Of a stretch of DNA of 64,000 bases, positions 48,996-58,585 are shown piece after piece. Origin of the DNA: a virus. Below the pieces are notes generated by a model. It saw only the letters and a list, made by a program, of their open reading frames with translations. It was not told the origin of the DNA and did not search any database. The position numbers were made by a program, and so were the translations under genes. The stretch is from the IMG/VR virus record IMGVR_UViG_3300017971_000261, positions 1 through 64,000 of that record; one strand, given 5' to 3'. The first letter of the stretch is position 1. Each line of letters opens with the position of its first letter.

Positions 48996-49740
48996 GGACC
49001 TTAGCCAAAAACAACTGCTTGAGGTTGAGATGCGCATCTTCGAAATTGGCGTAGATGATGGCAAGTACTACACACATGCCGTTCGTGTCGGGGATGATTT
49101 TCGCGAAACCAATGACCTCAATGAGTGTGCTGGGCTTATCAAGAAATCGGTCGAAGAACTGAAGATGGAACTGTGGAAACAATGGGTCCACTTGGGCCAT
49201 CTAGCAGATGAGCTGTCAAACAGTTATGGTTTCAACACAGGCTCTATAGAGAACCTTCTGTTCCTTCACAACCTCAAAAAATGCTACATGCTTGCTGGCT
49301 TCTTCTCCTCGCTTGATGCCATACGAGACAAGGTGAGATCAATTTTCAACATAGATGTCGGAATAAGGGACCCTGATGTCATCGAGGAGTTCAACAATAC
49401 AGCTCTGAGAATCCTGGTCCTGCACAGGTCCGTGATGCGGGAAACATATCGTGTCAAGTTGATCTCTGCATACAGCAGCTTAACAAAAACTGCCCAGATC
49501 TCTGGCCCATGGGCCAATCTTGATTTGCCTCTCAAAGAGCGTGTGTGGCAATGGGATGAGGAAGAAAGCAACCTGATGGAACGAGAGAAAGCACGCAAGA
49601 ACCAGCTCCGGTATAACCCGGAGTATAACATTCAGGGCTTTTATTTCGTCTGGCAGGATCGTAATCGAGATCCATATCTGTTCGAGAAACGCCGGGAGGA
49701 GAGCCCATACCCACAACGAGAAAGGCTTCAGATACCATAG
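48970..49740 (+). CDS. Hypothetical helical virion-module protein
   Basis: 256 residues, mainly alpha-helical with several hydrophobic repeats (DLNECAGLIKKSVEELKMEL; RILVLHRSVMRETYRVKL). No motif is recognised. The C-terminus is Arg/Glu/Pro-rich. It starts inside the preceding small gene and is followed after 8 bases by the nucleotidyltransferase-like gene. Confidence 0.65.
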   Translation: MDSQRDTLKDLSQKQLLEVEMRIFEIGVDDGKYYTHAVRVGDDFRETNDLNECAGLIKKSVEELKMELWKQWVHLGHLADELSNSYGFNTGSIENLLFLHNLKKCYMLAGFFSSLDAIRDKVRSIFNIDVGIRDPDVIEEFNNTALRILVLHRSVMRETYRVKLISAYSSLTKTAQISGPWANLDLPLKERVWQWDEEESNLMEREKARKNQLRYNPEYNIQGFYFVWQDRNRDPYLFEKRREESPYPQRERLQIP

Positions 49741-49748
49741 GAATCGGG

Positions 49749-50570
49749 ATGGACAGGGAAACGACAAAAGAGACAACCAAGAATTCAAACTCATCTGTCG
49801 ATGCTGTCGTGGAATCCCTGTCTCGTTTTGCTGATCTGTTTGATTTGCCACATCTCTTTCTGATGGGCGGTTATCCTCGTCACCTATACTACGAAAAGCC
49901 CTGTACGGATAACCGGTTGGATGTCGTTTGCGCTTACGATGATCTTACAGAGGAGATGGCTAATCTGTTTGCATCAGAGATTCTTGGCCGTCTTCCGTCC
50001 TTCAAAGGCCACAGGGGCGATATCATCATCAAGACATCGGACGACGAGCCGAACATCGAGCTGCATTTCCAGTCTTACAGCCCAAACTCTCATCTCTACA
50101 ACCCTGACTTGAAAAATCATTTGGCTGCTAGCGAGGCTGACACCATCCCCATTATGCACAATGCGTATGGAAGAGATTTTACTGTAGATACACTTGCTTA
50201 TGCTTTAGATGATGGTTATCTCTACGACCCAACAGGTCGTGCATCTAGGGATTTGAAAGACAAAAAGCTGGACAGCATGCTCTCTCCAGAAACCCTGTTC
50301 AAGTTCTGCCCAAAAGCAGCTTTTAGGGCACTGAATCTTGCACTTGATGAGGATCTCGACATTTCTCCGAGACTTGGTAAAGGCATACGATCTGCCATAC
50401 CGAGGATCATGGCTGTCATACCAGAAAACGAACGCACCAGAAATGCAATCAGGACAATAGTTAAGCACCGGGAGGATGGCCTCGATTTACTGAAGAAGTA
50501 TAACCTTGACCGGTTCCTAATCAATGATAAGGTCAAGAACATACTGAAACAGGAGGCTAAAGGTGCATGA
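49749..50570 (+). CDS. Poly(A) polymerase/CCA-transferase-like protein, catalytic motif degraded
   Basis: 273 residues. The head domain of class II tRNA nucleotidyltransferases is recognisable: LFLMGGYPRHLYYEKP (normally VGGAVRDLLLG), the active-site strand, then AYGRDFTVDTLAYALDDGYLY and DPTGRASRDLKDKKL, and the following FCPKAAFRALNLALDED neck. The catalytic DxD strand reads NRLDVVC, so the first Asp is lost. The family adds CCA or poly(A) to RNA; this copy is probably inactive or altered. It lies amid virion genes, which is unusual, and overlaps the next gene by 8 bases. Confidence 0.78.
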   Translation: MDRETTKETTKNSNSSVDAVVESLSRFADLFDLPHLFLMGGYPRHLYYEKPCTDNRLDVVCAYDDLTEEMANLFASEILGRLPSFKGHRGDIIIKTSDDEPNIELHFQSYSPNSHLYNPDLKNHLAASEADTIPIMHNAYGRDFTVDTLAYALDDGYLYDPTGRASRDLKDKKLDSMLSPETLFKFCPKAAFRALNLALDEDLDISPRLGKGIRSAIPRIMAVIPENERTRNAIRTIVKHREDGLDLLKKYNLDRFLINDKVKNILKQEAKGA

Positions 50571-53295
50571 GTCCCAGTGCGTAATACCCGGGCTTAGAAA
50601 CGTCCTGCCTTTCAGTGGCATTGTTGGTCGTTCTGCTCCCATCACTAACAAAGAAGCTCAGACCTTGATGACTCTTTGGGAATCTGATAAGGACGAATAT
50701 GGTGACCCGATTATACCGGATGGCGTAGACGACATTACGCTTGCTGGCCTCATCTCTAAAGGTTATCTATCCGGTCGCCACGCCATGGGCCATACAATGA
50801 CACGTCCCAATACAACGCTTTCACTCACAGAGAAAGCGAAGATGGTCATCAGGAATATCGTTCTACACGCAGAGAAATCGACGTTTGAGAAAGATGCGCA
50901 AGGCAATGTAGACTACGAAGCCATCTATGTTTCCATGCACAAACCGAAAGTGAAAACTTCCTGGGCCAAAAAGATCGCGCAAACATTGCCCGAAGATGGC
51001 GATGAAGACAAAGAAGATGAAATCTTCAATCTCATTGATATAGATCTTGAGTGGCTAGAAAGAAAGCTCAACGCCCTTAACAAGAGGGCACTTAAACTAG
51101 GTTTGAAGCCGCCTCCTGAATCCACAGAATGGTTGCCGGGCAAAGGTCAATTGAAACAGGTTGGTTACGTTGTGCTTGGCCAGACACAAGTCAAAGACAA
51201 GGATAACCTTCGCGTCCATATCTTCAATCAAGTAAAAGTCTTCGGCGAACCACCAGTTCTGGCTGGCTGGAAATTCTTGGCTCGTCTCTATCCGGCCGAA
51301 GACCCAAACGTACCCGGCAATCTTATTAAGGCAGTCCCAGGTGTCGAATTACCTGAGAGATACCGTACTGTACCACCAGATTGTGAGCACTGCCGCAAGA
51401 ACCTAAGACGGTGTTCCACCTATGTTGTCCAGAACGTAGAAACCGGCGAGATGAGACAGGTTGGTAGCACCTGCTTGAAGGACTTCCTAGGCCATAAATC
51501 GCCAGAATCCTATGCCAGATATGCAGAAGGTCTGGCCGCACTGCTTGAAGAGATAGGTGCCAAAGAAGAAGAGGGGTTCGGTGGTGGAGGCGGTGGTGGA
51601 GATCGAGGATATTCTATTCAACCATTCGTTGAACTCGTTTGGGCTATGGTACGAAAATATGGATTCCTTGGCAGAGGAAAAGCATACGAATCAGGTCAGA
51701 CTTCTACCGTTGACGCTGTTTTATCAATGATCTATGGGAAAGGTGAGGCGGACAAGCGTGCCCTAAAAGAATTGCGTGAATCCATTACAGCCGAAGATAG
51801 GGCTAACGCAGAACAGGCAATCATCTGGGCTCGTGGTCTGAAGGAAGGTGACGATGAATACATTAGCCAACTCAGTGACTACTTCTGGAATTTGTCCGTT
51901 GCGTGTTCATCTGAGGTTGTAACAGGCAAGACGGTTGGTATAGTTGGTTCACTTCCAACGGCTTACGAAAGAAACGTCCTACAACAAATCGGTGTACGAC
52001 CAGAGGGTAGAGCAGGAGAAAAGGGAGAAGTCATAGCGGTCAAGGGAAAAGTTCGTGAGGAACTACCCCAGTATGACGAGGCCAACGACTTCTATGACAT
52101 ACTCACCGAACAAGGCACAATTGTACGATGTGCACTCCCAATGGAAACTTCTGTTGGTGAAGATGTTGCTTTAGAAGGTACCGTCGTTGGGTACGCAAGG
52201 CAGTTCCAAAACATTGTCACACTCTTGGCTAATATCAAAGTTTTGAATTCAGAAGAAGTCGCAGCAAGAACTCAAGAAATCCAACAAGAGAGAGAACAGG
52301 CACAACAAGGTGACGCACCGGAATATTCCACCGGTGAGAAGATTACCACTGATGTAACTGTTCTTAAGGCTGACGAGAGAGAAGGAAATTACGGACCTTA
52401 TGTCCTCTATCAGATGGTTGATCCGTGGGGAACAAAACTCACCATCTTCTATAGTGGCAGCACATTCGATCTCGAAACAGGCGAACGTGCCAATATCTCT
52501 GCCAAAGTTAAGAAGGTTGGTGACTACAATGGTGAACCGAGTGTTGTACTAACGAACCCAAAGATTAACAGCAGACTCATGTCCGAAGATGTGACAGATG
52601 TTAGGATGACCAACGCCCAAAGACGTGAAGCCAAAAAACAAGTCAAAACTCTTGAATCACAGAAACAAGGATTGATGGCCGGTTTCGAGACTCCAGACCA
52701 AGTGCAACAAACGGTGTACAACGCTTTGAATCCCATCTATTCTGTGTTCACTGGCGTTCGAGCCGACAATTTTCTGACCACAGGAGTAGGAAATCCAGGA
52801 GACTATGGTCTTGAAGCGGAGTACAACTATCAACTCGGCGGTTATGCTGCGGTGCCATCGGCTCGGATGGCAATGTTTCTCAATCCCGACGCTCTCCCTG
52901 AAATCTACGACCGTGCCCTCCAAGCAATACAAGAGGCCACCCAGAAAAACGAACAAAGACAACAAGATCAACCAGATGACGATTACAACAACAGGGCACT
53001 GAGATCACAGCAAGAAATGCTTCAGGTTCTGCCACAAGTCAAGGACAGTATCATATCCGAGACACAAACAGCCATCGCTCAGAGTCTGCCTGCTGTGCAG
53101 GAATTCCTACGCAACATACCGCAAAGAGAAGAGATAGATCGTCAAATAGAAGAAATACAGAAACGAATTTCTGAAGCCGATCAACAGAAAAAGCAGTATG
53201 GACCACTGCCGGAACCAGAGAAAAAGACGCGTCGTAAGAAGATGCCAATGGCGCGAAGTTTTAGTTGGTTTAGGAAAATATCATGCAGATTATAG
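50563..53295 (+). CDS. Large zinc-ribbon and OB-fold protein
   Basis: 910 residues from a GTG. About residue 275 is a zinc site, CEHCRKNLRRCSTYV followed by RQVGSTCLKDFLGH, a module frequent in large phage and plasmid proteins. A Gly run (FGGGGGGGDRG) follows. Two OB-fold-like segments come later (KGEVIAVKGKVREELPQY...; KITTDVTVLKADEREGNYG), then a long Gln/Glu-rich coiled coil. The OB folds suggest single-strand nucleic-acid binding. The last about 15 residues overlap the next gene. It is the largest complete gene after the beta-helix gene; exact function is unknown. Confidence 0.75.
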   Translation: MHESQCVIPGLRNVLPFSGIVGRSAPITNKEAQTLMTLWESDKDEYGDPIIPDGVDDITLAGLISKGYLSGRHAMGHTMTRPNTTLSLTEKAKMVIRNIVLHAEKSTFEKDAQGNVDYEAIYVSMHKPKVKTSWAKKIAQTLPEDGDEDKEDEIFNLIDIDLEWLERKLNALNKRALKLGLKPPPESTEWLPGKGQLKQVGYVVLGQTQVKDKDNLRVHIFNQVKVFGEPPVLAGWKFLARLYPAEDPNVPGNLIKAVPGVELPERYRTVPPDCEHCRKNLRRCSTYVVQNVETGEMRQVGSTCLKDFLGHKSPESYARYAEGLAALLEEIGAKEEEGFGGGGGGGDRGYSIQPFVELVWAMVRKYGFLGRGKAYESGQTSTVDAVLSMIYGKGEADKRALKELRESITAEDRANAEQAIIWARGLKEGDDEYISQLSDYFWNLSVACSSEVVTGKTVGIVGSLPTAYERNVLQQIGVRPEGRAGEKGEVIAVKGKVREELPQYDEANDFYDILTEQGTIVRCALPMETSVGEDVALEGTVVGYARQFQNIVTLLANIKVLNSEEVAARTQEIQQEREQAQQGDAPEYSTGEKITTDVTVLKADEREGNYGPYVLYQMVDPWGTKLTIFYSGSTFDLETGERANISAKVKKVGDYNGEPSVVLTNPKINSRLMSEDVTDVRMTNAQRREAKKQVKTLESQKQGLMAGFETPDQVQQTVYNALNPIYSVFTGVRADNFLTTGVGNPGDYGLEAEYNYQLGGYAAVPSARMAMFLNPDALPEIYDRALQAIQEATQKNEQRQQDQPDDDYNNRALRSQQEMLQVLPQVKDSIISETQTAIAQSLPAVQEFLRNIPQREEIDRQIEEIQKRISEADQQKKQYGPLPEPEKKTRRKKMPMARSFSWFRKISCRL

Positions 53296-53687
53296 TAAGA
53301 CCACACAATCGCAGAATCAAACAGAAGGTGGAGAAGGACTTGTACTGGTACAATCCGGACACTTCTGAAGTGGAACACTTCCGGGGCGGGAGTCTCAGCT
53401 TCAAATATGACCGATCTTTGGGACGCCAAGTTCCATATGTTGTTGATGACGAGTGTTTCGTATGGCAGAACTCATGGGATGAGATCAATTCGTGGATCAA
53501 GAAACATAACGGAACTCTTGCTATCAGCGAAATAGTACCAAGAGGCTATGCGGTCATTAAACTGAATAGTGGTTTGTGGCCAAAACTGGAAAGAGAACTT
53601 AGACAACAAAACATTCTTTACGAGATCGAAAACGACGAAGACGAAGAGGAGGAGGCATTGGGTGCCAAATCAGGAAGCGCGGCTTAG
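53283..53687 (+). CDS. Hypothetical protein
   Basis: 134 residues, beta-rich (YWYNPDTSEVEHFRGGSLSF; GYAVIKLNSGLWPKLERELR) with an acidic tail (NDEDEEEEAL). TTTAGGAAAATATC precedes the ATG. It overlaps both neighbours (13 and 26 bases), so it is part of a tightly coupled string. Not recognised. Confidence 0.65.
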   Translation: MQIIVRPHNRRIKQKVEKDLYWYNPDTSEVEHFRGGSLSFKYDRSLGRQVPYVVDDECFVWQNSWDEINSWIKKHNGTLAISEIVPRGYAVIKLNSGLWPKLERELRQQNILYEIENDEDEEEEALGAKSGSAA

Positions 53688-54534
53688 GGTCGAAATTGCA
53701 GACACGCCAAGCAAACACGAAGAAGGACTTATGTTCCGGAAAGACCTTCCGGGCAATTCCGGCATGGCTTTCGTGTTTCCAAGTCCGCGCCAATTAAGTT
53801 TTTGGGGCCAAAACACATATCTTCCGCTTGACATAGCTTTCATTAGTCCAAATGGAACAATACACGAAATTGAACACATAGCTCCTCTCAGCTCAAGGCC
53901 GGTTCAAAGCTCTGAGGCCTGCACGATGGCTATAGAAGCCAATGCTGGCTGGTTTGATAGCATGGGTGTAGGTCCGGGCGATTCTGTTTTCATAGATCGA
54001 GATCTTCCAACCATCACAGGATTGGCACAAGCAATCTTCCATGCAGAACCGGAAGCACATGCAACACAAAACATTACCAAAGAAGCTGCTTCGAGTGCAG
54101 ACGACTATGCATTCCATGCTGATATCGCAGAACAAGACAGATACACAACTGACCGCATGGAATGTGATGTCTGGTTGAAGGGAAGCAGATGGGGATATAC
54201 CGTTTCTGTTCTGCTGACTCATACCCAGACGGGTTTGGCCAGCATGCCAGCATATTGGAAATATGGTAACAACGAAAAGGCAGCGGCTCAGAGAAGTTTT
54301 CGTGAATGCAAGAGTTTAGTTCAGGACTTTCTTCGAGAATACGAACAAGAACTCTATCCATTTGCGTTAGTCTCACCGAAGATAAGGGGTGTTTTCCAAT
54401 TTCATGATACCGATCACCGAGATACGACCTTCATACCGCTCGTGAATTACAGCACCAACATCAAGCGCGAGACCGATTGGAGGCAAACGATCTACGGAAA
54501 CAGATATCCAGAAAAGCCTCTCGGAATACCTTAA
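53662..54534 (+). CDS. DUF192 domain protein with novel C-terminal half
   Basis: 290 residues from a GTG with GAGGAGG upstream. Residues 6-115 are a DUF192 domain: IADTPSKHEEGLMFRKDLP, GMAFVFPSPRQLSFWGQNT, LPLDIAFISPNG and GVGPGDSVFI. DUF192 proteins of bacteria are usually small and exported; this one has no signal. The remaining 170 residues (WGYTVSVLLTHTQTGLASMP; RSFRECKSLVQDFLREYEQE) are not recognised. Position suggests a virion or assembly function. Confidence 0.82.
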   Translation: MPNQEARLRVEIADTPSKHEEGLMFRKDLPGNSGMAFVFPSPRQLSFWGQNTYLPLDIAFISPNGTIHEIEHIAPLSSRPVQSSEACTMAIEANAGWFDSMGVGPGDSVFIDRDLPTITGLAQAIFHAEPEAHATQNITKEAASSADDYAFHADIAEQDRYTTDRMECDVWLKGSRWGYTVSVLLTHTQTGLASMPAYWKYGNNEKAAAQRSFRECKSLVQDFLREYEQELYPFALVSPKIRGVFQFHDTDHRDTTFIPLVNYSTNIKRETDWRQTIYGNRYPEKPLGIP

Positions 54535-54545
54535 GAGGACCACAG

Positions 54546-55280
54546 ATGTTGACTATAATCAGCCACAAGACCTCATTGGTCCTCAGAAAACAAGCACAAA
54601 AAAGCTCTGATGATTTGCTCAGACTTTTAGAGTCGAAGGGCTATACTAGGCACAGACGGCCGAGTCGGCAAGATGTGTGGAATGCCGTGGGCGAACTTAA
54701 ACGCGACCAACCTGATATGTATGGACAATATCAAGATGCATCTTGGTCATCCATTGTAGAGAATGTTTATCAGTATTTCAGAACAGCCTGGTCCGTACCA
54801 TATGGCATGGAAACCAAACCATATCCGGGACCTGTGACAAAGATCGACAAGGACAACTGGCAGGAATATAGCCCCGAAAATGATGATGTAGATGCCCAAT
54901 GGGAACAGCAAGTAGAACCTACTGATGAACCTAGAGAGACCCCAATCGCAATCGATCAAAAGGAAGATACCTCAGGTGTCATCCCTGAATTCAAAGAAAT
55001 CCCCTACTACACGGCCGAAGAACTCATCGAAGACGCAGAAAGAGAAAGGGAATTGATTGGATTTTACTATACTACAATTGAAGGTACTCCAGTAGGTTAC
55101 AGAATTGTTGAGCCCCACTATACTTTTGTAGCGGCCACAACGGGAAACCACATTCTTGTTTCCTACGATCGTGTCGTCGATGACATAAGGGCTTTCGTGA
55201 TAGGACCATCGATGTACGGCGGCGTACGGTACAGTGGTGCAAAATTCCAGCCTAAACCCCAGATTACGGCTGGAGACTAA
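54546..55280 (+). CDS. Hypothetical protein
   Basis: 244 residues: a helical N-terminal domain (SSDDLLRLLESKGYTRHRRP; QDVWNAVGELKRDQPDMYG), an acidic linker, and a C-terminal alpha/beta part (YTFVAATTGNHILVSYDRVV). AGAGGACC precedes the ATG 54546. No known domain. It lies 11 bases after the DUF192 gene. Confidence 0.65.
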   Translation: MLTIISHKTSLVLRKQAQKSSDDLLRLLESKGYTRHRRPSRQDVWNAVGELKRDQPDMYGQYQDASWSSIVENVYQYFRTAWSVPYGMETKPYPGPVTKIDKDNWQEYSPENDDVDAQWEQQVEPTDEPRETPIAIDQKEDTSGVIPEFKEIPYYTAEELIEDAERERELIGFYYTTIEGTPVGYRIVEPHYTFVAATTGNHILVSYDRVVDDIRAFVIGPSMYGGVRYSGAKFQPKPQITAGD

Positions 55281-55296
55281 GGAACGGAGAGGCGAT

Positions 55297-57132
55297 ATGG
55301 ACGACGTGACATCCCATCTGGTCAATCTCTCAAATGCTCTTGACAAAGAGGGAGCAAAAGAAGTTGCTGACTTGGTCGACAATCTGCTTATCAGCACTGG
55401 CTCTCTACAAAAGACCGCTCAATATGTCGGTGTGATTGGTTATGTGCTGCGGCAGAATCGTGCTATGGCCAATTGTATCCGCAAAAAGCGTCGAGACATC
55501 GAAGGACCAATGCAAGATGTCGTACTTGGATGTCTCAAAGAGTATCAAACTTCTACACACTACCAGGACAATGAGTGGGTTAGTAAATATGCTCAAACGA
55601 TCGAGGCCCTACCGTTAGAGTTCGACGATGTCCTGCTCGCCTTCACAAACTCAGTAGCAGAACACAATGATATACCTGAACATTTCGACAATGTATGGCG
55701 TGTTGCATCAGCATTGTCAGATCTGAGACGTCCGGACCCAGAGATTGACAAGGTTATTGCGTCAGTGAGAACACTTCATGCTAGCCTGGAGTCCGAGTCG
55801 ACGACATTGGTCAAACAGGCTAAAAAAAAAATAGCCCAGCAGGGGCCTGAACAAAGAGTGCAAGAAAGGTGGTGGCGACGCCCCTTTCGCTCGATAACTA
55901 ACAGGCCTCTTACCGAACGCGGTCGACATCAGCGAAGAACTAACGAGTTCGAGAACCTAGCAGCAACAGCAAGACTCATTTCGCAATCTGCCAACGCAGC
56001 CATCAATAGCCTCAATCAATACGGACGCCTCATAGAGGGTATAAGATCTGAAGTGTCCGCTATGGCTGCTCGTCGCAGATATGGGCCGGTCATCCAAGGC
56101 ATAGTAGATGTTCTGCAAAACCTCGATAGCTACAATGCGTCCTCCAATATGGCCAATATGCAGCGGTACCGCAACCATATAGGCCGTCTAACCAGTGCAG
56201 AGGGTGCTCAGGCATCTGACTTAGCTCAGAGGGCGATTGATGCTTCGCAACAAATGCTTCAAAATGTTGGCTCTCAGATGTCGGATGACACATCTGGCAC
56301 CGAGGGCCGTCTTGATACGCTTCTTGATGAACTCTATCAGCGGGACGCTGGGATCAAGCGTCTTTTGAGTGCTGTGCCTAACCCACAGATAGAATCAGTT
56401 CGACGTTATATCTCAAATCTCAAGAATCAAAGAATTCAATTGTCTAGGGACATGTTCAATCCTCAGCTTTGGCTGTCTATTGCAAATCAAGCCGATCAAA
56501 TTGGCGAAGCTGCTACGGCAGAAGCAGAGGCATCGCCCGAACAACCAGCAACACCGCCACGAGGTTCTTATATGCCAAGCCCAGGTGAAGAGCCGGTCGG
56601 CGAACGTGAACGAGAATATCCTACACCCAGAAGACGAGAAGACAGTTCTGAAGGTGGTTCTCTCGAACCCGCTGATCACCAAGCTAGAGTGAATTCCATT
56701 CTTTCGTCCATGGGAGCTTTAGTCCCACAAACACCCCCTAATCCACCAGAAGAGAGACCCGAGATTGCCAGAGCGGTTCTACGCGGTCTAACAATTGGGG
56801 ATGTGAATTTGCTTAGCGTACTTTCTTCTGCCATGACAGGCACTCCCACAGAAGCCATAATTAACGATGTACTCAATGAGTTACAGCGAATTGCATCTTC
56901 ATCTACTACGACAGAGCCTGCCACAGAACCAGAGACAGCACCAACTGATGCAACCATCTCTAGCCGCCTTGACATGCTTGTAAAACTAGCCAATGCACTA
57001 GATCCGATTGATAGAGAGATTGCAGATCTCATTGATTCATACATTTACAAGGCGAAAGAGGCAAAAGGCGAACTCCCTGAATTGCCTGAATTTTCAGTAC
57101 TTGTAAAGGAGAGGGAAGCCAAAGCGCAGTAA
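55297..57132 (+). CDS. Large helical virion-module protein
   Basis: 611 residues. N-terminal and middle parts are helical (DVTSHLVNLSNALDKEGAKEV opens it). A Pro/Glu-rich spacer (EEPVGEREREYPTPRRRE) and a C-terminal Thr/Glu linker and helix follow, with repeats of the HLVNLSNALD/MLVKLANALDPIDREIADL type at both ends. GGAGAGG fixes ATG 55297. An A10 run at 55822-55831 (KKK in frame) could cause slippage: a -1 shift would end the protein within a few codons, giving about 185 residues. Function is unknown; it is probably structural. Confidence 0.68.
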   Translation: MDDVTSHLVNLSNALDKEGAKEVADLVDNLLISTGSLQKTAQYVGVIGYVLRQNRAMANCIRKKRRDIEGPMQDVVLGCLKEYQTSTHYQDNEWVSKYAQTIEALPLEFDDVLLAFTNSVAEHNDIPEHFDNVWRVASALSDLRRPDPEIDKVIASVRTLHASLESESTTLVKQAKKKIAQQGPEQRVQERWWRRPFRSITNRPLTERGRHQRRTNEFENLAATARLISQSANAAINSLNQYGRLIEGIRSEVSAMAARRRYGPVIQGIVDVLQNLDSYNASSNMANMQRYRNHIGRLTSAEGAQASDLAQRAIDASQQMLQNVGSQMSDDTSGTEGRLDTLLDELYQRDAGIKRLLSAVPNPQIESVRRYISNLKNQRIQLSRDMFNPQLWLSIANQADQIGEAATAEAEASPEQPATPPRGSYMPSPGEEPVGEREREYPTPRRREDSSEGGSLEPADHQARVNSILSSMGALVPQTPPNPPEERPEIARAVLRGLTIGDVNLLSVLSSAMTGTPTEAIINDVLNELQRIASSSTTTEPATEPETAPTDATISSRLDMLVKLANALDPIDREIADLIDSYIYKAKEAKGELPELPEFSVLVKEREAKAQ

Positions 57133-57226
57133 GCAATATAGTTTAGAGTGTCCGTACGAAGGGGCCGTGTAGCCTCGGAGGGATACCATAACCCTGCCTA
57201 GGGTCAGATAAAGGAGAGGTGAAACG
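57133..57226 (+). promoter_or_regulatory. Structured leader before acidic protein gene
   Basis: 94 bases without a gene. They hold GGGGCC-rich text, a hairpin ACCCT 57191-57195 with AGGGT 57200-57204, and a GGAGAGG ribosome site. This is the longest gap in the right-hand virion module before 61 kb; a TATAGT at its start lacks a -35. It may be a processing or translational control site. Confidence 0.4.
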
Positions 57227-57880
57227 ATGCGACTTTTCAGCTCGAAGATTGCGAATCCGGTAAGCGGAGGAACTACTTGGGACGAGTTTGTTGCCAAGAC
57301 ACTGTCAGCAATGAACAAGACCGAGGAAGAGACAAAGACCGCTGAGACGGAAGAGCAACCACAGAAGCAGGAAGAGGAAACCCAGGAAGAGGACGAGAAG
57401 ACCGCTGCCAAGATCATCAAAGAAGACGGGGAAGAGGAAGTCAACGTCAACAACGAAGGCACCCCCGAGATGACAAATGATGATTACGAGAAGGACATCA
57501 CAAAGCATCGCGAGAGCGAAGCTGAGTCCACAGAAGAAGTCAAAGAGGCAGAAACCGAAGAGACAACCGAAAAGCAAGCTGAGACCAAAGAAGAGGAAAC
57601 TGAAAAAACAGAAGACGAAGAGCCTGCGAAGGAAGAAGCCAAGAGCACCAAGGCTAGTATGCAGGATAGTTTCCGTAAGATTGCTTCACTGGGACGACGA
57701 GAGAAGCTTATGACATTGGCAGCTCTTGCGGCCGACAAGAATAACCCGATTGAATACTGCGAAGCGATGGTTGGAATCAAGTTGGCAGACATGACCGACG
57801 AGGAAAGACGTTGGTTTGCCGATTATATGTCCATCATCTATCCGCAGAAGTTCGTCGAGGAATTGGTCGCTAAGCGCTAA
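57227..57880 (+). CDS. Acidic protein, possible scaffold
   Basis: 217 residues. Residues 30-140 are almost pure Glu/Lys/Thr (TEEETKTAETEEQPQKQEEE), a long charged, probably extended helix. The C-terminal 70 residues look folded (SFRKIASLGRREKLMTLAAL; WFADYMSIIYPQKFVEELV). Phage scaffolding and head-decoration proteins often have this layout, an inference. GGAGAGG precedes ATG 57227, implying strong translation. Confidence 0.65.
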   Translation: MRLFSSKIANPVSGGTTWDEFVAKTLSAMNKTEEETKTAETEEQPQKQEEETQEEDEKTAAKIIKEDGEEEVNVNNEGTPEMTNDDYEKDITKHRESEAESTEEVKEAETEETTEKQAETKEEETEKTEDEEPAKEEAKSTKASMQDSFRKIASLGRREKLMTLAALAADKNNPIEYCEAMVGIKLADMTDEERRWFADYMSIIYPQKFVEELVAKR

Positions 57881-57922
57881 TCTTCTGGTTCCCTCGTCTT
57901 CGCTCGAAAGGAGTGTGGCCAG

Positions 57923-58585
57923 ATGATTGTGCCCGTAGGGTCTGTCAAGAAAGCGGTGGCACAGGCGGATTTTAAGAACGCCTCTGTCTTCGGCAGCGAC
58001 CTCTTTCAGAAGTTCGCTTTCAGGGCTTCAGAAGAGGACATGGATGGTGTTTCGCAAGTTCAACCTGCTCCTGATGAACAGCAGCAAGTAATGGAGGAGG
58101 CACTGGGACCGGGCTCACAGAGTCCGTCCATAAGCGAACCTTTTCGCCAACAGGACCAAAACCAGTATAATGTAGCCAAGATGTACGGCGTCGAATTCGA
58201 CCAGGGCTTGGCTCAGCAGGTTGGTCAAGGTTTGGGCCAAGGTGTTCCTCTAAAACAGATGATCAATGAATTCGTTGTAAAGAGCCTGCAGGACAAGTTC
58301 CCTGGGCTCAACGGCATCAACGTGCGTGTAGATACAAGCAACGTCAGTGGTGTTGAAGTTTACATGAACGCTTTGCCGGGACAAACACCAGAAAACTTAG
58401 ACGGTGGCCTCGTAGCAGAGGCAGCCGCTTTCTTTTTGGCCACGAATGGCGTCATTCAAGGGCCAATGGAATTTGGCAGTACTACCGAACAGTCTGAGGC
58501 CCTTTTTGAAGCGTACGTCAAAGCAGGAAAGTCAGAAGAAGATGTTGGGCCCGAAGTAAAGAAACCAGGCAAAGGGAGTAAATAA
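57923..58585 (+). CDS. Hypothetical virion-module protein
   Basis: 220 residues: short N-terminal folded part, a Gln/Pro/Glu linker, then a domain with NVAKMYGVEFDQGLAQQVGQ and GINVRVDTSNVSGVEVYMNA, alternating strands and helices. AAAGGAG precedes ATG 57923. Its stop overlaps the next start by one base (TAATG). Not recognised. Confidence 0.65.
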   Translation: MIVPVGSVKKAVAQADFKNASVFGSDLFQKFAFRASEEDMDGVSQVQPAPDEQQQVMEEALGPGSQSPSISEPFRQQDQNQYNVAKMYGVEFDQGLAQQVGQGLGQGVPLKQMINEFVVKSLQDKFPGLNGINVRVDTSNVSGVEVYMNALPGQTPENLDGGLVAEAAAFFLATNGVIQGPMEFGSTTEQSEALFEAYVKAGKSEEDVGPEVKKPGKGSK

